From: Planococcus soli
GTDB lineage: Bacteria; Bacillota; Bacilli; Bacillales_A; Planococcaceae
Direction of reading: 5' to 3'
Assembly (NCBI RefSeq): GCF_016881065.1
Contig: NZ_WXYN01000016.1
Span: forward strand, 215,012-279,011
DNA length: 64,000 nucleotides
The notes below the pieces were generated by a model. That model made no database searches and was not told the origin of the DNA. It saw only the letters and a list, made by a program, of their open reading frames with translations. The translations under genes were made by a program, and so were the position numbers. Below, piece by piece: positions 1-9,802 of this stretch. Numbering within the stretch: position 1 is the stretch's first letter; every line of letters begins with the position of its first letter.

Positions 1-1
1 A

Positions 2-265
2 CAGACCACTACACGCAGTCCGATTTTCGCTTCGCAAACAACCGGCTATCCTATCAGGGAAAAAACAGAATTTGAGCTGCCGGATGCAGAAGGGGTCAGC
101 CAGTTTATTTACAATCTGAATGAATTGGATATTGACCAAATTTACCTTCTTGCTGAATCTGTCATTGAGCTATCCGAATGGCAGCCTCTGCTTGCATATC
201 TGGAGAAAAAAGCGCCCGTAGAATGGGTTTCCCTGACCGCCAACAAAAGGAGTGAAAAGATCTAA
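2..265 (+). CDS. C-terminal part of TRSP-domain phosphoribosyltransferase-type protein (5' end outside window)
   Basis: An open frame enters from the left edge and ends at the TAA at 263-265, giving 87 residues. It begins with a TTTRSPI stretch, and the TRSP domain that follows PRTase_2 domains in Ter-linked clusters is named after this motif. The stop overlaps the ATG of the next gene by one base, so the two are translationally coupled. Known of the family: the proteins accompany TerD, TelA and StiP-like genes in a predicted nucleoside-like biosynthesis module. The catalytic N-terminal part is not in the window, so the assignment rests on the motif and the context. Confidence 0.6.
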   Translation, partial: QTTTRSPIFASQTTGYPIREKTEFELPDAEGVSQFIYNLNELDIDQIYLLAESVIELSEWQPLLAYLEKKAPVEWVSLTANKRSEKI

Positions 266-1374
266 TGATAGCAACAGATTTAGTGAAAACGAGTTATCCC
301 AAAGAAGATATCACGTTCCTATTGAAAGATGTCAGTGATGCATTTGTTGAAAGCACGTTGGAGGAACGGGAAAAAGCGGTTCAAACTGGCGCACATTACG
401 CAGAACGGCTGCCGATGGAATACCGCCCTTCTGATGAATACACAAATCTTTATCACGAAACGGTAAAAAAAACCAAGCAGCAATTGAGCTATTTGGTAGG
501 GCTGGTAACACGCCGGATTTTCATGAATGCAGGAACAGATGACGTTGTCCTCGTATCGTTGGCACGTGCCGGCAGCCCAATTGGCATTCTGATTCGCCGC
601 TACGCGCAGCAAGTGATGAATATGGACTGGCCGCATTACAGTGTCTCTATTTTGCGCGATAAAGGAATAGATGAGAAAGCGATCGATTCAATTCGCGCAG
701 CGCATCCCGCAAGCCGCATCCAATTTGTGGACGGCTGGACGGGCAAAGGGGCTATTCAAAAGGAATTGACCAAATCGGTCAACAGCCTCAATGAAGAAAA
801 AGCTATGAACCTGTATGACGATATGGCAGTGTTGGCTGACCCGGGTGCTTGCGCGGTATTATTCGGGACGCGTGAAGATTTCCTTATTCCAAGCGCTTGC
901 CTGAATGCGACCGTCTCAGGACTGGTGAGCCGCACGATTCTCAACGAGTTGTATATCGGCAAAGATGATTTCCACGGAGCGAAATTTTACGGTGAGCTGC
1001 TCGAAGAAGATTTATCGAATGATTTTGTCGATCAAATTACTGAATGTTTTGCCGAGACGCGCGATAGAGTCGAGAAGGACGCTGTCTCCACTCCGGTGAC
1101 TGCCGAAAGAACCTGGCAGGGCATGGCAGAGGTCGAAGCGATCGGCCAGCAGATGTACAGGGAAACGGATTACCACTTGATCAAACCGGGTGTTGGAGAA
1201 ACGACACGTGTCCTGCTTCGCAGAAGCCCGTGGAAAGTTTTGGTCAACAGCTTGGACAATCCGGATGTCCATCATATTTTGATGCTGGCAAAAGAAAAAG
1301 AAGTGCCGGTTGAAGTGGTTCCTGATTTGTTTTATCGTGCAATCGGCCTGATTCGATCGGGTAAAGAAATATGA
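265..1374 (+). CDS. StiP-family protein: PRTase-like domain plus C-terminal PELOTA RNA-binding domain
   Basis: 369 residues. The N-terminal two thirds look like the PRTase_1/StiP family: a RAGSPIG segment at about 101-107 and a PRPP-loop-like VDGWTGKGAI at about 155-164. The last 70 residues (from about YHLIKPG) resemble a PELOTA-type RNA-binding domain. The gene is coupled to both neighbours (1-base overlap upstream, 4-base ATGA overlap downstream). Related proteins are annotated as cysteine protease StiP in some databases, but the sequence here argues for a phosphoribosyltransferase fold. A role in the Ter stress-response module is inferred from context. Confidence 0.75.
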   Translation: MIATDLVKTSYPKEDITFLLKDVSDAFVESTLEEREKAVQTGAHYAERLPMEYRPSDEYTNLYHETVKKTKQQLSYLVGLVTRRIFMNAGTDDVVLVSLARAGSPIGILIRRYAQQVMNMDWPHYSVSILRDKGIDEKAIDSIRAAHPASRIQFVDGWTGKGAIQKELTKSVNSLNEEKAMNLYDDMAVLADPGACAVLFGTREDFLIPSACLNATVSGLVSRTILNELYIGKDDFHGAKFYGELLEEDLSNDFVDQITECFAETRDRVEKDAVSTPVTAERTWQGMAEVEAIGQQMYRETDYHLIKPGVGETTRVLLRRSPWKVLVNSLDNPDVHHILMLAKEKEVPVEVVPDLFYRAIGLIRSGKEI

Positions 1375-2186
1375 CAGTTCTATTCGCCAGTGATCTGGAT
1401 CAGACGTTGATTTATTCCCGCAATTCAATGGGGATGGAAGTGACCGAGGACGAACTTGTCGAAGTAGAGCGCTACGAGGGCAAGCCTTTGTCATTCATGA
1501 CTAAAAAAAGCCAATCAAAGTTATGGAATATCAAAGAATCCGCATTCTTTTTACCGGTCACTACGCGTACACAGGCACAATATGAGCGGGTGACAGGGAT
1601 TTTTGAAGGAAGCCAGGCGCCTCGCTTTGCGGTCATATCCAACGGAGCGGTCATTTTGGAAAATGGTCAACCGATCAAGGAGTGGTCGGATGGGATTCGC
1701 CAGCAATGCGTCAGCCGCAAAACTATTATTACGGAGTTGCTGCCGGAAATTGAACGCCATTTCTCGGAAGACTGGGTGCTGAAAGTACGTGAGGCAGATG
1801 ATTGGTTCGTCTACCTGATCGTTGACCGTGCCCGTTTTCCTGATGATAAGCTTGATTTTTACACGACCACTTTCAAAAAGCTCGGATGGGGCATGTCCCT
1901 GCAAGGGAGAAAACTTTATTTTATGCCGGAAAGCATTACGAAAGCTGCTGCTATGGAGTATGTTAAAGAGCGCTTAGGAGCAAGCTGCGTATTTGCTGCC
2001 GGAGATTCCTTGCTGGATCTCGACTTATTGGAAAGTGCAGACTACAGCATGCTTGCTTCCCATGGCGAAGCGGTAAGAAGTGCAGTTCCGGTTTCCGAGC
2101 ACATTCACCAAACGGAGAAGCACGGCATTAAAGCAGGAGAAGAAATATTGGCACGTGTTGCCGAGATTTCATTGCAGCGCAAGTAA
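1371..2186 (+). CDS. HAD-superfamily phosphatase of the Ter-linked biosynthetic module
   Basis: 271 residues. The HAD motif I DLDQT lies at residues 8-12 (nucleophile D8, acid/base D10). A late AAGDSLLDLDLL segment near residue 205 gives the motif IV acidic pair. A cap-like region lies between them. The start overlaps the StiP-like gene by four bases. HAD phosphatases are regular members of this module, where they are thought to dephosphorylate the PRTase product. The substrate is unknown. Confidence 0.75.
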   Translation: MTVLFASDLDQTLIYSRNSMGMEVTEDELVEVERYEGKPLSFMTKKSQSKLWNIKESAFFLPVTTRTQAQYERVTGIFEGSQAPRFAVISNGAVILENGQPIKEWSDGIRQQCVSRKTIITELLPEIERHFSEDWVLKVREADDWFVYLIVDRARFPDDKLDFYTTTFKKLGWGMSLQGRKLYFMPESITKAAAMEYVKERLGASCVFAAGDSLLDLDLLESADYSMLASHGEAVRSAVPVSEHIHQTEKHGIKAGEEILARVAEISLQRK

Positions 2187-2210
2187 GCAACAAAGCAAGG
2201 AGAGATTCCG

Positions 2211-3824
2211 ATGGTTCAATTGCATCCGATCCCCGCAAAAACCTGGGATCCGGAAAAGATCGGGGAGTGGCTGAAAAAACCGATTGTGGATCACAGCGAA
2301 ACCAAAATTGAAGAAAATCAGATTACGTATCCACAGCTGCTTGGACAAGTGAAGGGCATGCCCCTTGATGGCGATGAGTATTTTGCTGCCATCTATGATG
2401 TTATCGAGGCAGCGGAAGGACGATTAATCCAGCTGTCCGATAAGATGAACAAGCATATTGAGCAGGACCGTCTGCGGACATTGCAGGATCTGTTCGAAAT
2501 GAACAAAAAAGAAAAAGGGCTGTCGCCAAACCGAATGGTGGCGTTTCTTGACGGCAAAGGCCTGTTGCCGAGATTGAAAGATACAGATTTGAACAGGCGC
2601 TTGCGGGTTGTACTGATTGATATCCTGAAAGATTTTCAGGAGCAATCCGGAGGGAATACGACTCACTCTTCTTTCCGCCGTGTAACGACAGATTTGGTCA
2701 AGTGGATGTTCAATCATATCCAACCTGAAATCGAGAAGTTGGAACTGGAAAAAGGCCTGCCAGGTTTCTTATGGTATGGCAGCGCTTCGGAAAGCGAAAC
2801 CTGGTTTTTGAAGCTATCAGCGGCTTTTGGCTTCCATGTTATCGTCTATGATCCTAAAGGGGATGGCTGGTTCGAGCAGGCAGTTGGAAAAGACGGGCTC
2901 CATACTCACAGTTTTCAGGTAAATGCTCCATCACTCTTGCCTTTTCCGGAAGAAAAGCCGAAACGTGTTGGAACGGTCGCTTACCGGGCAACCCAGGAAG
3001 TGGATCGTTTGCTGCACCACGATGATTCTGGGCTTTATAAGCCTTTCCAATTCAAATCCTATTTGACCCACTCGGTACGCCTCAAAACCACTATGGATGA
3101 AGCGTTCATGCTTGCCAAAGAGCGTGCAATGGTTCGGCCATCATTTTCGGTTGCGAGTGGAAGCGTCAACATTCCAGTCGTTTTCTCGAAGCTAATGGGC
3201 ATCGAGAAAGACCGCCGGCGCTTTTGGGAAAATGTCCACAATTTGACTGAGCGCGAAGATACGAAATTGATACGAAGCTTTCCCTTTATCGATGAGCGCA
3301 AAGGCAATCAGCAGTTCCACTACCGTGCTGCTCTTGGAAGGGATGGACGTCTGGATCCGGAAAAAATGAAAGCCGCACATTGGTGGAGATACAATAAATT
3401 GCCGGATGGCGTCCAGACTGCGATAGCAGCAGCAATTGCCAGACATGTAGAAAAGCCGATTCTTTTGCCTCAAAACAGCGAGTCAATTGAAGATTTGCAA
3501 CTCTATGCTTTTTCACAATCCATGTCGCTGCCGGATTCAGTAATCCAATTGATCCAGTTATTTGATTACCCGCAGTTTGTACCGACAATGCTGTTTTACA
3601 ACGAAGAAAAAGACGGCGAATTGAGCCGTGCAGATGCCAACATGATCGCCTTGATCCACATATTCGGACTTGATGTCATCATCATCAATCCCCAAGGGCA
3701 TCAGGACATCGAGCGCTGGGTAGATCCCGAATCATTTGATACACACTGGCTGGATGAACGAAGCTTTAACGAGCCTTACCGTGAGCCTTCAGTGGTGAAA
3801 AAGATATTCAAAAAATGGCTGTAG
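2211..3824 (+). CDS. yceG: YceG-family protein
   Basis: 537 residues, the same length as I recall for Bacillus subtilis YceG, which lies next to yceH in that genome. Two similar segments, about residues 183-225 (WYG...GFHVIVYDPKG) and 456-505 (FYN...GLDVIIINPQG), suggest an internal duplication of an alpha/beta module. The RBS AAGGAGAG precedes the ATG at 2211. The gene lies between the HAD phosphatase and telA. The biochemical function is unknown; the family is linked to envelope, tellurite and antimicrobial stress responses. Confidence 0.8.
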   Translation: MVQLHPIPAKTWDPEKIGEWLKKPIVDHSETKIEENQITYPQLLGQVKGMPLDGDEYFAAIYDVIEAAEGRLIQLSDKMNKHIEQDRLRTLQDLFEMNKKEKGLSPNRMVAFLDGKGLLPRLKDTDLNRRLRVVLIDILKDFQEQSGGNTTHSSFRRVTTDLVKWMFNHIQPEIEKLELEKGLPGFLWYGSASESETWFLKLSAAFGFHVIVYDPKGDGWFEQAVGKDGLHTHSFQVNAPSLLPFPEEKPKRVGTVAYRATQEVDRLLHHDDSGLYKPFQFKSYLTHSVRLKTTMDEAFMLAKERAMVRPSFSVASGSVNIPVVFSKLMGIEKDRRRFWENVHNLTEREDTKLIRSFPFIDERKGNQQFHYRAALGRDGRLDPEKMKAAHWWRYNKLPDGVQTAIAAAIARHVEKPILLPQNSESIEDLQLYAFSQSMSLPDSVIQLIQLFDYPQFVPTMLFYNEEKDGELSRADANMIALIHIFGLDVIIINPQGHQDIERWVDPESFDTHWLDERSFNEPYREPSVVKKIFKKWL

Positions 3825-3844
3825 CCAAAAAGGAGTGAAACCGG

Positions 3845-4927
3845 ATGACCAATATGCCAGATCAAATTGAACAGCAGGAATTGGTGATGAAAGATGAAAA
3901 TCAATTAAAGGTTCAGTTGAAAAAAGATCCTGAAGTCCTTCAGTTGGCTGCCAAGATCGATCCGAAAAACCAAATTGCTTTATTGGAATTCGGCCGTGAG
4001 CCTGCCAATGAAATTTCCGCTTTTACAGGAAAAGTTTTGAATTCTGTCCAGGCGAACAGCATGGAGGAATCGAGTGAACTACTGAAACAGCTCGGCAAAA
4101 TCATGGATAAGTTCGATAAGAAAGATTTTGTTGAAAAGAAAGGCTTCCTCAGTAAAATTTTCAACAAAGGCAATAAAGTGATCGAGCAATTATTCAACAA
4201 ATACCAGACCATGGGAACTGAGATTGACAAAGTTTATGTCGAAATCACAAAGTACGAAGGCGAAATGAAAAAATCAACAACGACGCTGGAAGAACTGTAT
4301 AACCAAAACTTCAATTATTTTATGGAGTTGGAAAAGTACATCGCAGCAGGCGACATCAAAGTCGAGGAACTAAAAGCCAAAGAGCCGGATGTCCGGGCAA
4401 AAGCAGAATCGGGCGATCAAATGGCGCTAATGGAGTTGAATTCCCTGCAAAATGCTATTGAGCTTCTTGAGCAGCGCGTCTACGATCTTGAAATGGCCAA
4501 ACAGGTTTCTTATCAGTCGGCTCCTCAAATCCGTATGCTGCAGCGCGGGAATACAAAGCTGATAGGAAAAATCAATTCAGCTTTCGTTACGACCATTCCA
4601 ATTTTTAAAACTGGCTTGATTAATGCCATCGCGGCGAAACGCCAAAATCTGGTGGCTGAATCGATGAGCGAATTGGATCGCCGCACCAATGAAATGCTGC
4701 TGAACAATGCCAACGACATTTCACGGCAAAGCGTTGATATTGCAAGAATGTCCGGACAACCGAGCATCAAGATTGAAACCATTGAGCAAACATGGGAGAC
4801 TATTATGCAGGGGATGAATGACACGCGCGAGATTGAGCAGGAAAATCGCAAAATGCGTGAAGAAGGACGTCTCCGCATCGAAGAATTGCAGAAGAAATAT
4901 GAAGACACACAACGTAAAGCTAATTAA
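3845..4927 (+). CDS. yceH: TelA/YceH toxic-anion resistance family protein
   Basis: 360 residues, almost entirely predicted alpha-helical and charged, with long coiled-coil-like stretches, typical of the TelA (KlaA) family PF05816 and close to B. subtilis YceH in length. No signal peptide or membrane segment is seen. An AAGGAGTG RBS precedes the ATG. It follows yceG by 20 bases and precedes terD by 18, so all lie in one operon. TelA proteins are associated with tellurite, bacteriocin and nucleoside-analogue resistance; the mechanism is unresolved. Confidence 0.85.
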   Translation: MTNMPDQIEQQELVMKDENQLKVQLKKDPEVLQLAAKIDPKNQIALLEFGREPANEISAFTGKVLNSVQANSMEESSELLKQLGKIMDKFDKKDFVEKKGFLSKIFNKGNKVIEQLFNKYQTMGTEIDKVYVEITKYEGEMKKSTTTLEELYNQNFNYFMELEKYIAAGDIKVEELKAKEPDVRAKAESGDQMALMELNSLQNAIELLEQRVYDLEMAKQVSYQSAPQIRMLQRGNTKLIGKINSAFVTTIPIFKTGLINAIAAKRQNLVAESMSELDRRTNEMLLNNANDISRQSVDIARMSGQPSIKIETIEQTWETIMQGMNDTREIEQENRKMREEGRLRIEELQKKYEDTQRKAN

Positions 4928-4945
4928 TCGGAGGAGGAAATCAAT

Positions 4946-5524
4946 ATGTCAACAATCAACCTTTCAAAAGGACAGAAAATCGACTTAACGAAAACAAATC
5001 CGGGCCTAACAAAAGTGGTCGTCGGTTTAGGCTGGGATACCAATAAATACAGCGGGGGCGGAGACTTCGATTTGGATGCTTCGGTCTTCCTTGTAGGAGA
5101 AAACGGCAAGTCACGCGGACCGGAAGATTTTATCTTTTACAACAACCTTGTAGGGGCTAATGGTTCAGTTACACACACAGGCGATAACTTAACAGGCGAA
5201 GGGGAAGGCGATGATGAGCAAGTGATTGTCGATCTGCCAAACGTTCCTGCTGATGTCCATAAAATCAGTTTTACTGTAACAATCCACGAAGCAGAAAGCC
5301 GCGGCCAAAACTTCGGCCAGGTTTCAAATGCGTTTATCCGCATTGTAAATGAAAGTTCAAACGAAGAATTGATCCGCTACGACCTGGGAGAAGATTTCTC
5401 GATTGAAACGGCTTTAGTGGTCGGAGAATTATACCGCCACGGCAACGAATGGAAATTTAACGCAATCGGCAGCGGCTATCAAGGCGGTCTTGCGGCATTA
5501 GTAAATGACTTTGGCTTAGGTTGA
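4946..5524 (+). CDS. terD: TerD-family calcium-binding stress protein
   Basis: 192 residues, standard for single-domain TerD proteins. It carries [10 protein letters not shown] at residues 40-49 and an acidic loop at about 76-91 (THTGDN...GDDE), which match the two Ca2+-binding sites of the family. The RBS GGAGGAGG lies upstream of the ATG. It is the last gene of the operon and is followed by a strong terminator. B. subtilis has three paralogues (yceD, yceE, yceF); only one copy is visible here, but others may lie left of the window. Confidence 0.92.
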   Translation: MSTINLSKGQKIDLTKTNPGLTKVVVGLGWDTNKYSGGGDFDLDASVFLVGENGKSRGPEDFIFYNNLVGANGSVTHTGDNLTGEGEGDDEQVIVDLPNVPADVHKISFTVTIHEAESRGQNFGQVSNAFIRIVNESSNEELIRYDLGEDFSIETALVVGELYRHGNEWKFNAIGSGYQGGLAALVNDFGLG

Positions 5525-5533
5525 TCACAATTC

Positions 5534-5577
5534 AAAAACCGTTTATCAGTTTATAAACTGATAAACGGTTTTTTTTA
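5534..5577. terminator. Bidirectional rho-independent terminator
   Basis: A perfect 20+20 base palindrome (5534-5573) is flanked by A-run and T-run ends and lies between terD and the convergent hydrolase gene, so it can end transcription in both directions. Confidence 0.92.
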
Positions 5578-5604
5578 TGGTTAAGAAACGATAGAACAGT
5601 TATT

Positions 5605-6837
5605 TTATAATATTTGGTCGGCTTTCAACAAACCGTTCAAAAGGAGATTGGCACTCTTTTCGATATCTTCAGGGACACTCAATTCTTTTGGGCTATGGCT
5701 GATGCCTTTGATGCTTTTAACAAATATCATCACTGATGGGGTCATTTGCGCCAGGTTCATGGCATCATGCCCTGCCATGCTCGGCAAGATTGTATAAGGA
5801 ATACCGGATTCAGCCGCCGCCTCTTCTAATATCCCTATAAGCTGTCTGTCAAAATCGCATTCCTGTGTATTATAGCTATTGGACACCGCCATTTTGACAC
5901 CATGCCTGTTTTTAATCGCATGAAATGCTTCATGAATGTGCTGAACGAGGCTTTCGCGTTCTTTTTTATTGGCTGACCTTACCTCAAGAGTAAATTCAAC
6001 ACGCCCCGGGATAATATTGGCTGCATTCGGAAACACTTCAAATTTCCCCACAGTGGCGACCGTATCGCTATTGAGGGCAAGTGCGAGCTTCTGTACTTCT
6101 GCCACCATTTCACCTGCAGCAGCTAATGCATCTTTCCGACTTTTCATGACGGTAGTGCCGGAGTGGTTCTGCTGTCCTTCTATCGTTACAAGATCGCGGT
6201 AAATGCCGACAATGCTGTCGACAATTCCAACGGATAGCTTTTCGTTCTCCAGTTTGCTTCCTTGCTCGATATGGAGCTCGAAATAAGCGGCCATTGACCC
6301 TTTTTCTTCAGCATCCATAAGAGAAAGATCGCCACCGGCTTTTTCGATTGCCGTTGCCAAAGTTCTTCCTGTCCTGTCTGATGCCGCCAGTAATTCCTGG
6401 GAGACAAGCTTGCCGCTCATCGCACGGCTTCCCATAGTCGAAAAGTTAAATTCATTGGCTTCTTCTGCGGTAAAAGAGACGATTTGAAGTGGATGAGCCA
6501 ATGTAATATGATGATCAATTAAAGTCTGAACAATTTCTTTTGCAGCCAAGACACCAAGAGCCCCATCGTATTTTCCGCCGTTTGGTACAGTATCCAGGTG
6601 AGAACCAATTACTAGAGGAACATCTTTTTCGCCAGAGCCTGGTAAAGTTCCCCAGATATTGGCGATTGAGTCTATTGAGACGCTCATGCCTAACGCTTTT
6701 AATTCCTGAGTGAAAAGATTGCGCACTTCATAATCTGCGGCCGAAAAACTGGGGCGATTTACACCGCCATTTTTTTCCTTTCCATATGTAGCATAAGCTT
6801 CAATGTTTGCCATTAGACGGTCTATGTTAATTTCCAT
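5605..6837 (-). CDS. M20 family Zn-dependent amidohydrolase (N-carbamoyl-L-amino acid hydrolase / allantoate amidohydrolase type)
   Basis: 410 residues. The metal-binding segment SHLDTVPNGGKYDGALG lies at about 79-95 (H80, D91), the catalytic glutamate in TAEEANEF at about 123-130, and an ELHIEQG motif near 190. This pattern is specific to the AllC/AmaB/HyuC subgroup of M20. These enzymes hydrolyse N-carbamoyl amino acids or allantoate in the cytoplasm. No hydantoinase or allantoinase is nearby, so the substrate is open. It is monocistronic and convergent with terD. Confidence 0.85.
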   Translation of the reverse strand: MEINIDRLMANIEAYATYGKEKNGGVNRPSFSAADYEVRNLFTQELKALGMSVSIDSIANIWGTLPGSGEKDVPLVIGSHLDTVPNGGKYDGALGVLAAKEIVQTLIDHHITLAHPLQIVSFTAEEANEFNFSTMGSRAMSGKLVSQELLAASDRTGRTLATAIEKAGGDLSLMDAEEKGSMAAYFELHIEQGSKLENEKLSVGIVDSIVGIYRDLVTIEGQQNHSGTTVMKSRKDALAAAGEMVAEVQKLALALNSDTVATVGKFEVFPNAANIIPGRVEFTLEVRSANKKERESLVQHIHEAFHAIKNRHGVKMAVSNSYNTQECDFDRQLIGILEEAAAESGIPYTILPSMAGHDAMNLAQMTPSVMIFVKSIKGISHSPKELSVPEDIEKSANLLLNGLLKADQIL

Positions 6838-6971
6838 TTATACACATCCCTTCATATGAATTTATCCTTCAATAGTAACATAATTATCATTAAATTATGA
6901 ATACTCGACACAGCTTTTTTTATCTGTGCTATCCTCGAAAAGAGAAGTAAAAACAGAAAGGATGAAAAGCG

Positions 6972-8138
6972 ATGGCAATTATCGACCAAGTAAAAGAAAT
7001 CAGAAGAGCTCTGCATCAAAATCCGGAACTGGGTGGAGAGGAATGGGAAACTTCAAAACGAATACAGGAAGAGCTGCAGAAAGCGGGAATTCCATTTGAA
7101 ACCGGGTTTGCCAAAACCGGAGTTCTTGGTGTAATTGAGGGCAGCAGTGAAGGTGGAACAGTAGCATTGCGCGCGGATATTGATGCACTTCCGATTTTGG
7201 AAAAGTCAGCTGTCGACTTTAAATCCAAAGTGGATGGCAAAATGCACGCTTGCGGCCACGACGCGCATACTTCGATGCTCCTAGGAACAGCTTTTAAGCT
7301 GCAGGAAATGAAAGAGCAGCTGCCAGGACGTGTCCTGCTGGTTTTTCAGCCGAATGAAGAAGCATCGCCAATCGGCGGAGCGAGACCGATGATGGAAGAT
7401 GGCCTCTTTGATGAATTCAAACCGGATGTCATTTTTGGCCAGCATGTTTGGCCGGATCTGCCTGTGGGCCAGATTGGCATACGCGACAAGGAAATGATGG
7501 GTGCTTCTGATACTTTGTCTTTCACTATAAAAGGTGCAGGTGGGCATGCCAGCATGCCACATCAAGGGAAAGATGCCATCGTCGTGACCGCTGAGTTCAT
7601 CTCATCGCTGCAGTCGATTGTCAGCCGCAATGTAAACCCCTTGGAATCTGCCGTCATTACCATTGGCACAATCAATGGGGGCTATCGCTACAACGTGATA
7701 GCGGATCAAGTGGTTTTAAAAGGGACTGTTCGCACCTATAGCCAGAAAGCCAAAGACACCGTAAAACGCCGTCTGGAAAACTTGGTGAAAGGCTTTGAAA
7801 TCGCTTACGAAGTGCAAATTGATTTTGAATATGTGGACGGCTATGGCGCCACTATCAACACTCCAGAATGGGCAGAGTTGGTACGGGGCAGTGCAGCTCA
7901 ATTGTTGGGAGAAGCCGCTTTGCCAGAGGTGGATCCATCTATGGCAGGAGAGGATTTCTCCCGGTTTCTAGAGAACATTCCCGGAGCTTTCTATTGGCTC
8001 GGCTGCTCAAAAGAGGATGAGAAAGCTCCGAAACCCCTTCACGACCCAGAGTTCTTTTTTGACGAATCTGCTTTAGAAGTGGGAATCGAAACCATGGTGA
8101 AAGTGACAGTCGATGCATTGAAAAAGCTGAAAGGATAA
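6972..8138 (+). CDS. M20 family amidohydrolase (N-acyl-amino acid / IAA-amide hydrolase-like)
   Basis: 388 residues. ACGHDAHTSM near 93-102 supplies metal ligands and QPNEE at 126-130 the catalytic glutamate pair, with an inserted dimerisation domain from about residue 185. The pattern fits the M20D group that includes HipO, YtnL and N-acetyldiaminopimelate deacetylase. The RBS GAAAGGATG precedes the ATG. It lies directly upstream of the AbgT-type carrier, so uptake followed by deacylation is likely. The exact acyl amino acid is unknown. Confidence 0.82.
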   Translation: MAIIDQVKEIRRALHQNPELGGEEWETSKRIQEELQKAGIPFETGFAKTGVLGVIEGSSEGGTVALRADIDALPILEKSAVDFKSKVDGKMHACGHDAHTSMLLGTAFKLQEMKEQLPGRVLLVFQPNEEASPIGGARPMMEDGLFDEFKPDVIFGQHVWPDLPVGQIGIRDKEMMGASDTLSFTIKGAGGHASMPHQGKDAIVVTAEFISSLQSIVSRNVNPLESAVITIGTINGGYRYNVIADQVVLKGTVRTYSQKAKDTVKRRLENLVKGFEIAYEVQIDFEYVDGYGATINTPEWAELVRGSAAQLLGEAALPEVDPSMAGEDFSRFLENIPGAFYWLGCSKEDEKAPKPLHDPEFFFDESALEVGIETMVKVTVDALKKLKG

Positions 8139-8263
8139 TTTTGGTAAACACGTATAATAATAAAAAAAAGTGAATTAATTATCGGAATCGCTTGATTATT
8201 TATAGTTTTTTTGCCTATAATATTAAAAAAGTTAAGATTTTAAAGAAATGGAGGGGGCGTATT

Positions 8264-9793
8264 ATGAAGAAGCCGGAACAGAACGGAGAAAAGAAAGGAA
8301 TTTTTATCCGTTTCCTGAATGTCGTAGAAAAACTGGGGAACAAATTGCCAGATCCGTTTATGATTTTTGTCTATTTGGCACTCGGAGTAATAGTTGCATC
8401 ATTTATCTTTAGTTTATTCGATGCTGCTGTTGTCCATCCAGGTACTGGCGAAACTTTGGCAATTCAAAACTTGTTATCAGGTTTAGGGCTGCAGTATATC
8501 GTAACTTCCATGCTGGAGAATTTTACAGGTTTTGCACCGTTGGGAACCGTTTTGGCAATCATGTTGGGAATTGGATTGGCCGAGAAAGTGGGTTTACTGG
8601 AAGTTGTTATCCGTAAAACTATTTTAAAAGCACCTGCTTCACTCGTTACATATGCGATAGCTTTCGTAGGAATCATGGGGAATATTGCATCCGATGCGGC
8701 ACAAATCCTCATACCGCCTCTCGCTGCAATGGTCTTTTATAAAATTGGCCGTCATCCACTGGCCGGATTGGCTGTCGGTTTTGCCAGTGCTGGAGCTGGA
8801 TTTACAGCGAATTTACTGATTGTTGGAACAGACGCATTGCTGTCAGGAATTTCGACAGAAGCTGCTGCGATTCTTAACGATCAAATCATCGTTACGCCAG
8901 CCGATAACTGGTACTTTAATATTGTTTCTGTTTTTGTATTGACCGTAGTTGCTGCTTTAGTAACTGAAAAAATTATCGAACCAAAGCTCGGGAAGTATGA
9001 AGGCGATAAAATAATTGATGTTAGCGCAGAAGAAAATCCGAAAGCCAACAAAGGGCTGCGGAATGCCGGATTGGCTGCACTGGCGTATCTCACAATTATC
9101 GTCGTACTGATTGCATGGCCTGGCTCGACTTTGCGCAATGAAGAAGGCGGATTGATCCCCTCTCCGTTCTTGACCGGGATTGTTCCATTTATCTTGGGAC
9201 TGTTTCTGGTGCTTGGAGTTGCCTATGGAAAAACGACGGGTGCAATCAAAACTTCACGTGATGCTGTAGGCTTTATGGGCGAATCCATTAAGGATATGTC
9301 AGGGTTCATCGTGTTGATTTTCGCCGCATCCCAGTTTATTGCTTACTTTACATGGACGAATATTGGGACGTGGATTGCAGTGAATGGGGCTGAGTTGCTG
9401 ACTGAAATCAATTTCACTGGTATATATCTAATTATCGGGTACATCCTTTTTACATCTATGCTGAACTTCCTGATTTCATCAGGGTCTGCAAAATGGGCTT
9501 TGGAAGCACCGGTATTTGTGCCGTTATTTATGCAATTGGGTTATCATCCAGCTTTCACACAAATGGCTTATCGAATCGGGGATTCTTCGACAAATATAGT
9601 GACTCCTTTGAATCCATATTTCATCGTGGTGCTGTCATTTGTAAGGGAATACGATAAAAAAGCGGGGATGGGAACATTGATTTCATTGATGATTCCATAT
9701 ACTTTATCCTTCCTGCTCGTTTGGATCATCATGTTCTTGATTTTCTTCTACGCCGGGTGGCAGTTCGGACCAGGAATCACCCCTTATTTATAA
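8264..9793 (+). CDS. AbgT-family transporter (p-aminobenzoyl-glutamate type)
   Basis: 509 residues with about 11-13 hydrophobic segments; the N-terminus NVVEKLGNKLPDPFMIFVYL and a late SSGSAKWALEAPVF segment are typical of AbgT (PF03806). The ATG at 8264 is preferred over an upstream in-frame start because GGAGGGGG precedes it. AbgT members import p-aminobenzoyl-glutamate or export antifolates. Flanking M20 hydrolases, one AbgA-like, support import and cleavage of an aminoacyl amide. Confidence 0.9.
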   Translation: MKKPEQNGEKKGIFIRFLNVVEKLGNKLPDPFMIFVYLALGVIVASFIFSLFDAAVVHPGTGETLAIQNLLSGLGLQYIVTSMLENFTGFAPLGTVLAIMLGIGLAEKVGLLEVVIRKTILKAPASLVTYAIAFVGIMGNIASDAAQILIPPLAAMVFYKIGRHPLAGLAVGFASAGAGFTANLLIVGTDALLSGISTEAAAILNDQIIVTPADNWYFNIVSVFVLTVVAALVTEKIIEPKLGKYEGDKIIDVSAEENPKANKGLRNAGLAALAYLTIIVVLIAWPGSTLRNEEGGLIPSPFLTGIVPFILGLFLVLGVAYGKTTGAIKTSRDAVGFMGESIKDMSGFIVLIFAASQFIAYFTWTNIGTWIAVNGAELLTEINFTGIYLIIGYILFTSMLNFLISSGSAKWALEAPVFVPLFMQLGYHPAFTQMAYRIGDSSTNIVTPLNPYFIVVLSFVREYDKKAGMGTLISLMIPYTLSFLLVWIIMFLIFFYAGWQFGPGITPYL

Positions 9794-9802
9794 AAACAAT
9801 TT

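Noticed and set aside
8192-8263. Upstream start of the AbgT-like gene
   Set aside because: No RBS at 8192; a strong GGAGGGGG precedes 8264, and the extra residues do not fit the family.
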